In this document: one piece after another, positions 1 to 5,174 of the stretch
Numbering within the stretch: position 1 is the first letter of the stretch
Layout: each line of letters starts with the position of its first letter
NCBI GenBank assembly: GCA_903909295.1
Contig: CAIVVG010000137.1
Span: 1-5,198 of the forward strand
Source: an uncultured Chlamydiae bacterium
Lineage (GTDB): Bacteria; Chlamydiota; Chlamydiia; Chlamydiales; SM23-39
DNA length: 5,198 bases
Direction of reading: 5' to 3'
The notes under the pieces: model-generated
Seen by the model: only the letters and a program-made list of their open reading frames with translations
The model's database searches: none
What the model was told of the DNA's origin: nothing
Made by a program: the position numbers and the translations under genes

Positions 1-8
1 ATGAAATA

Positions 9-27
9 TTTTTTACAGAACACCCTC
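9..27 (-). repeat. 19-bp inverted repeat, left copy (after mlaD)
   Basis: On the minus strand this reads GAGGGTGTTCTGTAAAAAA and lies 6 bases past the mlaD stop codon. An exact copy sits on the plus strand at 5079-5097, so the two face in opposite directions near the two ends of the window. The flanks differ at once on both sides of both copies. I found no third copy inside the window. It may be part of a dispersed intergenic repeat, the end of a mobile element, or a gene-end sequence. Nothing here decides between these. Confidence 0.75.
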
Positions 28-33
28 TAAAAC

Positions 34-1260
34 CTAATCCATCCCAGCCTGAGCTACCAAGCTTTCATTGTAGAGCTTGATCGAGTCGGAGAGGCTTTGC
101 ACCTGTCTCATGAGGGTGGCGAAGTCTTTGCGGAACGGCTCGCTGTGGAGCACTTTGGACCGCTCGTCTGTTCCGTGGGCCCGTTCGACGAGTTCGGTGA
201 GGCGGCCTAAAGAGGTGTTCATACTATCGATTTCCCCTTCAAAATAGGCGCGGAATTCCTGCGGTGTGTCTAACGACTTGAGGATATTGGCTCTTTTAGT
301 CCGGCCTCTTTGCCACTGCTTATTGTACTGGAAGAGGATGCCGTAGTGGTTCATGTCGTTCATGAGCGTCTCTCCTTTGCTCATGAGGGAGTTCATCCGA
401 AGGTAAAAGTCTTCCTGGTTAATCAAGCGCCCGATCGTGCCGGTTCCGGTAGAGAGGTCGCGGGTGATTTGGTGGATATTGCGCAGTGAAGCGGCCCCTT
501 CGGTATTGAAGGTCTCGATCGCTTTGTCGCAGTTGTCGGTGAGGCCAGCGATGCGGCTGAGGAGTTGGTCGTCTTCGAGGCTGGTTTTGACGGAGCGGAG
601 GTTGTCGTTGAGGAGGTGGACCCCTTCGCGGATGGCGGGGACGAGTTTTTCCGCTTCTACGGCACCTAAGATGAGGTCTGCTTGGCCGAGGGCGCCGTCG
701 AGCGATTCTAAAACTCCGGTGAGGCGGGCTTGGTTGTCCAAGAACCATTGGTCGATGTGTTGGACGGCGCCGTCGAGGCGGTGGGCCACTTTGCCAATTT
801 GGTTGACCGTGTTTTCAAAGGGGTCGATCGAGTTGGCGTAGAGAATCTGGTTGGTGATGGGAAAGCTCGGTTTTCCTTTGGGGGCTATGCGGGGGAGGAT
901 GGCGACCGATTTTTCTCCCATGAGTCCGGTTGTGCGGACGGCAATTTCATCGGTGTTGTAAACCGCTGCGCTTGAATCGAGTTTGAGGGTCAGTTGGTAG
1001 AGGTAGACGCGGCCCGATTCGTCGGGGGCCTCTTGTCTGGCCTCAGAGAGCTCGCGGATCGCGACCACTTCTCCGACCGGCCGTCCAGCAAAGGTGACCC
1101 GCGTCCCTACTGAAATGCCTGCGATGTTGGCGAAGCGCACTTCAATGGTCTTTTTCCCATCGCCGATTTGCGGCTCTAAAAACAGGATCAGTCCAATCAT
1201 GGCTCCTACAGCCAGGGTGACAAAGAGGCCGATGAGGGTATTTTTTGTTTTGTCTGTCAT
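34..1260 (-). CDS. mlaD: MCE-domain lipid transport protein (MlaD-like, long C-terminal helical tail)
   Basis: Substrate-binding component of an MCE/Mla ABC transporter, which moves phospholipid between inner and outer membranes. The 408-residue protein has a short basic N-terminus, one membrane anchor at about 8-28, and an MCE domain at about 37-125 with typical 'GISVGTRVTFAGRPVGEV' and 'RTTGLMGEKSV' segments. A long, mostly helical region follows (about 150-300) with the MCE-family 'GTGTIGRL' motif near 272-279. A distinctive block at 303-342 is rich in aromatic and basic residues (HYGILFQYNKQWQRGR). E. coli MlaD is only about 180 residues, so the tail is the main difference and may form a periplasmic helical barrel or needle, as in PqiB; that is inference. 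The ATG overlaps the mlaF stop as ATGA, and AAAGGA lies 9 bases upstream. Family assignment is secure; the substrate is assumed from the family. Confidence 0.92.
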   Translation of the reverse strand: MTDKTKNTLIGLFVTLAVGAMIGLILFLEPQIGDGKKTIEVRFANIAGISVGTRVTFAGRPVGEVVAIRELSEARQEAPDESGRVYLYQLTLKLDSSAAVYNTDEIAVRTTGLMGEKSVAILPRIAPKGKPSFPITNQILYANSIDPFENTVNQIGKVAHRLDGAVQHIDQWFLDNQARLTGVLESLDGALGQADLILGAVEAEKLVPAIREGVHLLNDNLRSVKTSLEDDQLLSRIAGLTDNCDKAIETFNTEGAASLRNIHQITRDLSTGTGTIGRLINQEDFYLRMNSLMSKGETLMNDMNHYGILFQYNKQWQRGRTKRANILKSLDTPQEFRAYFEGEIDSMNTSLGRLTELVERAHGTDERSKVLHSEPFRKDFATLMRQVQSLSDSIKLYNESLVAQAGMD

Positions 1261-2009
1261 TGGGGGGTGTCCTTTCTAGCTTGGGTTACAAGCGTTTCTC
1301 TTAAGAAATTAATGATGGGGTCGTCTATATTCATAAACTCTTTAGGTTCAGCGACATGTATAATCTGTCCGTCGCAGTGAAGGGCGAGTCTGTCGGCCAT
1401 AAAGAGGGCAGAGTGGATGTCATGGGTGACGACGATGCTGGTCCCTTTGAGCTCGTTTTGGGTGTTGACGATCAGCTCATTGATCTGCTGCGAGGTGATG
1501 GGGTCGAGGCCTGTCGTCGGTTCGTCGTAGAGGAGGATCGAAGGGCGGTAGACGAGGAGGCGGGCAAGGCCAGCCCGTTTGCGCATCCCTCCGGAGAGGT
1601 CCGAGGGCATTTTTTTTTCAGCCCCTTCGAGGCCCACTTTTTGGAGAGCAATAGCCACTTTTTCTGCAATCTCTCGAGGGGAAAAAAGTCTATGTTCTTT
1701 GAGGTAAAAGCCTGTGTTTTCCTCCAAGTTCATCGAGTCGAAAAGGGCCGCTCCCTGAAAGAGCATTCCCATATTGCGGACCGCTTGGTAGATCTCATTT
1801 TTTTTCAGAGCGGTGATTTCAACGCCATCTACTGTGATCGACCCCTGATCGGGTTTTTCAATGCCGATAATCTGGCGGAGCAGCACGCTTTTGCCCACGC
1901 CGGAACGACCCAAAATCACCAAAATCTCCCCTTGGCGCACTTCGAGGTTCAGTCCGCGGAGCACTTCGAAAGAACCGTACCGTTTCCAAAGGTCTTTGAT
2001 CTGTATCAT
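1257..2009 (-). CDS. mlaF: MCE/Mla-type ABC transporter ATP-binding protein
   Basis: Cytoplasmic ATPase that drives the lipid transporter formed with the MlaE permease and MlaD. All nucleotide-binding motifs are intact in 250 residues: Walker A GRSGVGKS (34-41), Q-loop Gln85 in MLFQGAALF, signature LSGGM (138-142) followed by RKRAGLAR, Walker B ILLYDEP (158-164, catalytic Glu163), and switch His196 in VVTHD. The LSGGMRKR form of the signature and the MLFQ.GALFDS.. Q-loop are typical of the MlaF/TGD3 branch rather than of importers for small solutes. The length is normal for the branch. Its ATG overlaps the mlaE stop (ATGA, 2006-2009), and its stop overlaps the mlaD start in the same way. Only a weak GGA precedes the start, so translation probably depends on coupling to mlaE. 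Two long A-runs lie in the coding strand (A9 at 1610-1618, A8 at 1798-1805). Confidence 0.95.
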   Translation of the reverse strand: MIQIKDLWKRYGSFEVLRGLNLEVRQGEILVILGRSGVGKSVLLRQIIGIEKPDQGSITVDGVEITALKKNEIYQAVRNMGMLFQGAALFDSMNLEENTGFYLKEHRLFSPREIAEKVAIALQKVGLEGAEKKMPSDLSGGMRKRAGLARLLVYRPSILLYDEPTTGLDPITSQQINELIVNTQNELKGTSIVVTHDIHSALFMADRLALHCDGQIIHVAEPKEFMNIDDPIINFLRETLVTQARKDTPQ

Positions 2010-2806
2010 TTTGTCCAGTGGTCGTATTTGAGGATTTGGTGGATCATGTTCAGCCCCATGGTTAAAAAGAAGTCAGAGATGAGGATGAGGATGTAGCTGG
2101 TGACCACGCTCTGAGTCGTCGCTCTTCCAACGCCCGCAGCGCCCCCCGAGGTCTTCATGCCTCGGTAGCAACAAACGGTGACTAAGATGATCCCAAAGAC
2201 GAACGATTTAACGCAACCGGTCGCTACGTCAAAGAGGGTGATGTGAGTCTGCATGGGATTGAAGTAGACAGAAGGGGAGAGGTGGAAGAGGTAAACCGCA
2301 ATCAAGTACCCCCCGAAAATACCCATCACGGAGCTAAATAAGGTGAGGAGGGGGACCATCGCCGTTCCGGCGATGAAGCGGGGAGCGATCAGATAGCGGT
2401 TGGGGTTGATGGCCATCGACTTCATCGCATCGATTTGTTCGGTTACCTTCATCGTGCCGAGTTCCGCGCACATCGCGGACCCGACCCGTCCCGTGACCAT
2501 AAAAGCGGTGAGAATGGGGCCTAGTTCTGTGAGCATTGACTTGGCGACCAGTACACCGGTGATGGCGGCGAGCCCCTTTTCTCCGAGCTGGTAAAATGAC
2601 TGTGCAGCGAGGACAAAGCCGGTCGTAAAGCCGGTTACAGCGACGACGGTAAACGACATGACCCCCACATTGTAGAGCTGCTCGCGGACTAGCGACCAGG
2701 CGGGGGGGCGGCGCAATGTGGCGACAAATACCTCTGCGATCAAGCAGGAGTACTCGCCGACCCGCTCAAGAAAATCGAAAGAAGACTTGCGAACTAACGC
2801 CAACAT
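2006..2806 (-). CDS. mlaE: MCE/Mla-type ABC transporter permease (MlaE family)
   Basis: Inner-membrane permease of the lipid ABC transporter, which pairs with MlaF in the cytoplasm and MlaD on the outside. The 266-residue protein has an amphipathic N-terminus and about five hydrophobic segments (roughly 47-72, 82-105, 146-175, 195-214, 232-256). The MlaE signature is present: ELGPILTAFMVTGRVGSAM (94-112), then AELGTMKVTEQIDAM (114-128) and NPNRYLIAPR (134-143), which includes the coupling region facing the ATPase. The late GMKTSGGAAGVGRATTQSVV stretch (216-235) is also family-typical. The length matches the family. The ATG at 2806 is the first good start, with GGAAAG/GGAAAGAG purine-rich sequence just upstream. 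It is the first gene of the transporter unit and 69 bases separate it from gene C, so it may have its own promoter or be read through from the upstream genes. Confidence 0.95.
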   Translation of the reverse strand: MLALVRKSSFDFLERVGEYSCLIAEVFVATLRRPPAWSLVREQLYNVGVMSFTVVAVTGFTTGFVLAAQSFYQLGEKGLAAITGVLVAKSMLTELGPILTAFMVTGRVGSAMCAELGTMKVTEQIDAMKSMAINPNRYLIAPRFIAGTAMVPLLTLFSSVMGIFGGYLIAVYLFHLSPSVYFNPMQTHITLFDVATGCVKSFVFGIILVTVCCYRGMKTSGGAAGVGRATTQSVVTSYILILISDFFLTMGLNMIHQILKYDHWTK

Positions 2807-2813
2807 AAGGAGC

Positions 2814-2861
2814 TCTTTCCTTTCCTATAGACTCACGATGTAATTCTACGCAAAGGAAAGA
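2814..2861 (-). promoter_or_regulatory. Inverted repeat covering the mlaE ribosome binding site
   Basis: TCTTTCCTTT (2814-2823) and AAAGGAAAGA (2852-2861) are perfect 10-bp complements separated by 28 bases. In minus-strand RNA the 3' arm is AAAGGAAAGA, which overlaps the purine-rich ribosome binding region of mlaE, 7-16 bases before its ATG. Folding would hide that site. The spacer also holds a weak promoter-like pair, TTGCGT (2848-2853) and TATAGG (2824-2829) with 18 bases between them, and a lone TAGAAT. If that promoter were used, the leader would be only about 11 nt and would lack the 5' arm. No T-run follows, so it is not a standard intrinsic terminator. The repeat is seen directly; the regulatory role is inference. 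Confidence 0.4.
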
Positions 2862-2875
2862 TTCTCTCCCATTTA

Positions 2876-3373
2876 TTAACGTGTAGACGCAGCAAGGAGT
2901 TCAAGCAACTTGTTCAACGCGTTCAAGATCTCTTGCTTGATCGTTTCGTTTTGTTGCTGTGAGGACCCATTCTGGATCTTTGTGTAGAGAAGCTGCGCAT
3001 TGCTGTTGGCTACTGCTTGCTGTCTTTGGTATTCGGAGGACCAGGTAGAGCCGAACGCGGAGACGAGCGCGCCTCCGGCCTTTTGTATCGTAGGATCGTT
3101 TAGCGTCATAGCAAGAACTCCCAGGGCGAAGAGCTCAGTGATAGCTGTCGTTACATTGGCATTGGCTATTGAAGTGTAGTAACCGGCAGCAGTTGCGTTG
3201 ATCTGTTTATACTCTTTCTTGTCCCTCTCGGAGTTCTGGGTCCTCTCTTGGCCGGAGTCGCCTAGCAAGTGCTGGATTTCTGCACAGAGCCTTTCCATCT
3301 TGGTGACGTAGTTTTCTTCGTTGTTCCATGTGACGGAGCTGTTAGTTTGAACACCTGTTACTGACATAGTCAT
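2876..3373 (-). CDS. Small helical protein with one hydrophobic segment, possible secreted protein (gene C)
   Basis: I do not recognise the family. The 165-residue product has a Ser/Thr/Asn-rich N-terminus (1-20), a charged helical part (about 22-58), a Thr/Ala-rich region, and one moderately hydrophobic segment at about 75-91 (TTAITELFALGVLAMTL). A Gly/Ala stretch follows (KAGGALVSAFGS, 98-109), then a long Gln/Asn-rich helical C-terminus (112-165). There is no Sec signal peptide. A polar N-terminus, one membrane-prone patch and a C-terminal coil resemble the small translocators and substrates of type III secretion, but this is inference from layout only. It is the last gene of the A-B-C unit, starting 8 bases after the stop of B; its binding site AGAGGG overlaps that stop. 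A second in-frame ATG lies two codons in; the first has the better spacing. Confidence 0.85.
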   Translation of the reverse strand: MTMSVTGVQTNSSVTWNNEENYVTKMERLCAEIQHLLGDSGQERTQNSERDKKEYKQINATAAGYYTSIANANVTTAITELFALGVLAMTLNDPTIQKAGGALVSAFGSTWSSEYQRQQAVANSNAQLLYTKIQNGSSQQQNETIKQEILNALNKLLELLAASTR

Positions 3374-3381
3374 AGATCCCT

Positions 3382-4113
3382 CTAATGGTTGTTGTTCGCA
3401 GCAAGATTTCGGATAGCCCGCTCGATTGCTGGTTGAAAATCGTTGTTTAGTTTTTGAGCTGCCTCAATCTGGTTTTGACGCAGAAGCGATTGGTGAGTTT
3501 GACAGATTTCAAGGCCTTCACGCTTCTCAGCTGTTCGCACCTGAGCTTTTGCTTGTCCTACCCGAGTGAGGGCGGCAAAAATCGATACCGCCTTCTGAGC
3601 GACGTTGGCAGTGGACTCGAACATCTGTGGCTGAAGAAGGGCTCTAGTAAAGAGGCCGGGGCCCAAGGTAAGGGCCAGGAAGGCACCAGAAGCGGCGAAA
3701 TCAATCCCATTCTCGATGCGCCTCTGCTGCTCTCTGGATTGGGTAATGAGTGCAGAGAGGACCTTCCAGCCGCCCAGGTCGGAAATTCCCCGATGGGCGA
3801 GCCCCGTGATTCCGCCTGCAACCATTGTAGCCCCTACGTCATAACCTCCCGGCACGGCCATGAATTGCATCCCCAGCCAAATTGACACAGAGGAACCTAC
3901 GTACTGAAAACCCTGATTCCAGAGGGACCAGCTCTGCTCGGCCTTTGCGGCTTCAAGATGCTTTTGGACCGCTTCAATCTGCTCGTGCTCTAATTGAGAA
4001 ATCTCTTCCTTAAGACCTTCCCATTCGAGCCGTCTTATATTGATAGACTCGCCATACATCTCCTCTATCTTGGGATAAGTTTCCGTGATCAGTCTATGTA
4101 CTGCTTGAACCAT
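3382..4113 (-). CDS. Helical protein with two hydrophobic regions, possible secreted or membrane-inserting protein (gene B)
   Basis: I do not recognise the family. The 243-residue protein begins with a charged helical, probably coiled-coil region (about 10-62, ending EHEQIEAVQKHLEAAKAEQ). A glycine-rich hydrophobic region follows (about 69-108: GSSVSIWLGMQFMAVPGGY then GATMVAGGITGLA), then a short basic/Gln-rich linker (125-136). A second hydrophobic region (about 138-160, AASGAFLALTLGPGLF) precedes a helical C-terminus rich in Gln, Ala and Arg (about 168-243). No Sec signal or catalytic motif is visible. Two hydrophobic patches between coils resemble large translocators of type III secretion, although this protein is shorter than SseC/EspD-type members. 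It starts 10 bases after the stop of gene A with GGGAG 8 bases before ATG, and is followed by C. Gene reality is well supported by the spacing, binding site and composition; function is unknown. Confidence 0.85.
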   Translation of the reverse strand: MVQAVHRLITETYPKIEEMYGESINIRRLEWEGLKEEISQLEHEQIEAVQKHLEAAKAEQSWSLWNQGFQYVGSSVSIWLGMQFMAVPGGYDVGATMVAGGITGLAHRGISDLGGWKVLSALITQSREQQRRIENGIDFAASGAFLALTLGPGLFTRALLQPQMFESTANVAQKAVSIFAALTRVGQAKAQVRTAEKREGLEICQTHQSLLRQNQIEAAQKLNNDFQPAIERAIRNLAANNNH

Positions 4114-4123
4114 GACGAACTCC

Positions 4124-4801
4124 CTAGCGTCGGATGATGTTTTGAATGGCGTCGTTTAATTTTTCTTTTTTGCGGAGCACATCTCGCATAATATCCACCC
4201 ACGACGCCATTTGTTGAGTGAACCCGGGGAGCTCTGAAGTCAGCGGGATCGAAAGATCGGTTTTTTTGCTTTGATTCAGGGCATCGAGATGGATGCGCGC
4301 CTCAGCGACAGTCGTATTGCCATCGAACTCGAGATTGAGTTCTTTGAGGAGAGCCTTGACCTCATCGGTTTGGTTCAGGACTTCGTCGCCTTTTGCGCGT
4401 CCGATCAATTTATTCAGAGCGTTGATTTGAGAGATCTCGTGGCGCAATTGGTCCACCTTGGCGATGCAGTCATTGAGTTGTTTGTTATGGTGCTTTTCTT
4501 TCAGGAGGAGGAGCTTTAACATCTCCAGTGCAGCATCGGGACACCGTTCCCATGCCCGCTCAACAACTTCCTTGTCGGAGAGGGAATCGACCGTGGAGGC
4601 CCGCGCAGGGTGAATAGGGATATCTGTCCCGGAGACGAGATCCACATTTTCGATGATTTGGGGAGAGATCTCTTCTGTCTTGCGCACAGTGTCCACATCC
4701 GCGCGGACAGCTTCTTTAGCTCCCGCTGCGTAGGCTGCTTTCATAGCCTCGATGCGCTTCTCTGCGGCTACTTCTTCGATGTTCTCAATTGCTTTGACCA
4801 T
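4124..4801 (-). CDS. Coiled-coil protein of unknown function, possible secretion substrate (gene A)
   Basis: I do not recognise the family with confidence. The 225-residue soluble protein has an Ala/Glu/Lys-rich N-terminal helix (about 3-45), a Pro-containing linker (46-72), and a helical segment at 76-100 containing the Leu-rich EMLKLLLLKEK. A coiled coil follows (about 100-158, with VDQLRHEISQINALNKLIGR), then a short loop and a C-terminal amphipathic helix (about 193-225, ending LNDAIQNIIRR). There is no membrane segment or signal peptide. An N-terminal helix, a central coil and a C-terminal amphipathic helix fit filament-type secretion proteins (EspA/SseB) or the small chlamydial secreted families such as DUF720; neither is shown. 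First gene of the A-B-C unit: AAGGAG lies 9 bases before ATG, and a consensus-like promoter sits about 110 bases upstream. The ATG inside that gap is followed at once by TGA and is not the start. Confidence 0.87.
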   Translation of the reverse strand: MVKAIENIEEVAAEKRIEAMKAAYAAGAKEAVRADVDTVRKTEEISPQIIENVDLVSGTDIPIHPARASTVDSLSDKEVVERAWERCPDAALEMLKLLLLKEKHHNKQLNDCIAKVDQLRHEISQINALNKLIGRAKGDEVLNQTDEVKALLKELNLEFDGNTTVAEARIHLDALNQSKKTDLSIPLTSELPGFTQQMASWVDIMRDVLRKKEKLNDAIQNIIRR

Positions 4802-4839
4802 TTCTCACATCTCCTTGCTTGGGTGCGCCTTTAATATAA

Positions 4840-4857
4840 GTCCTTGAGGTTAAGGAC
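4840..4857 (-). other. Small hairpin in the leader of gene A
   Basis: The 18 bases GTCCTTGAGGTTAAGGAC on the plus strand form a perfect 6-bp stem (GTCCTT/AAGGAC) with a 6-base loop. It lies in the transcribed leader predicted for gene A, about 40 bases before the ATG. It could be a weak leader structure or a dyad operator. A stem this short can occur by chance. Confidence 0.25.
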
Positions 4858-4917
4858 GCTATACAAAACATTATTTAAACCTTAACGGCTCTCTGTAAAT
4901 GACTTAAAAGAGGGGAG

Positions 4918-4947
4918 ATTCTATCAAATAGAGCTTTTAATCGTCAA
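4918..4947 (-). promoter_or_regulatory. Predicted housekeeping sigma promoter for genes A-B-C
   Basis: On the minus strand TTGACG (4942-4947, five of six matches to TTGACA) is followed after 18 bases by TAGAAT (4918-4923, five of six matches to TATAAT). The spacer is AT-rich. Transcription would start near 4911, giving a leader of about 110 nt before gene A. The chlamydial major sigma factor recognises the same consensus as sigma-70. The -35 box begins 3 bases past a TAG that ends the edge reading frame, so the promoter lies in non-coding sequence. A second AT-rich TATATT (4833-4838) nearer the gene has no acceptable -35. Confidence 0.6.
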
Positions 4948-5078
4948 GCCCTACAGAGTGCTCAGCACAGATTGCTTGAGAGCCTGCAATGCGACTAGAT
5001 GGGCTTGGAGTTGGGCAGCCGTGAGGATAGAGGGGAGTTGGAGGCCCAGTTCCCTCAAAAGAGGTTGGGTGGGTTCTG

Positions 5079-5097
5079 GAGGGTGTTCTGTAAAAAA
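5079..5097 (+). repeat. 19-bp inverted repeat, right copy
   Basis: GAGGGTGTTCTGTAAAAAA on the plus strand is identical to the minus-strand sequence at 9-27. The copies enclose about 5.05 kb that contains both gene units. This copy lies in the edge region among overlapping open frames. In the minus strand it encodes the same short peptide segment as the left copy does in the plus strand (FFTEHP in one frame, FLQNTL in another). This follows from the identity and is not proof of coding. Confidence 0.75.
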
Positions 5098-5139
5098 CTT
5101 TTGATCGATTTTTCGGTTCTTTTGAGCCTAGTTTCGATT

Positions 5140-5174
5140 GAAGAACTCTCCCCTGAAAAGGGGAGAGATTCTCC
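5140..5174 (-). other. GC-rich hairpin near the right edge
   Basis: CTCTCCCCT (5146-5154) and AGGGGAGAG (5159-5167) form a perfect 9-bp stem with a 4-base loop (GAAA on the plus strand). In minus-strand RNA the stem extends by six more pairs, GGAGAA with UUCUUC (one G-U pair), past a single bulged U. On the plus strand the same extension has an A-C mismatch, so the structure favours minus-strand RNA. Neither side has a T-run, so a classical intrinsic terminator is unlikely. It may be a 3'-end stabiliser or part of a palindromic repeat. Confidence 0.5.

Noticed and set aside
1..30. Nine-codon plus-strand open frame at the very start (MKYFLQNTL)
   Set aside because: It is very short, at the edge, and mostly made of the 19-bp repeat. 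There is no support for expression.
419..1279. Several 60-134 codon frames across mlaD on both strands
   Set aside because: They are Arg/Pro/Ser-rich shadows of the MCE gene, which is clearly the real reading.
1356..2096. Long plus-strand open frame of 246 codons opposite mlaF
   Set aside because: It is antisense to a gene with every ABC ATPase motif intact, its product has no recognisable domain, and it has no good ribosome binding site. It is a shadow of the mlaF codon pattern.
2814..2861. Intrinsic terminator between gene C and mlaE
   Set aside because: The stem is A/G-rich with a 28-base loop and no following U-run, so it does not fit a terminator.
3454..3885. Plus-strand open frame of 143 codons and a minus-strand one at 3558-3821 within gene B
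   Set aside because: Both overlap gene B, which has proper spacing, a binding site and a protein-like composition. The alternative products are Pro/Ser/Cys-rich shadows.
9..5097. Whole block as a transposon with 19-bp terminal inverted repeats
   Set aside because: The interior has a core lipid transport operon and no transposase or integrase, and no target-site duplication can be seen next to the repeats (flanks ATGAAATA and CTTTTGAT do not match). The repeat is reported without this claim.
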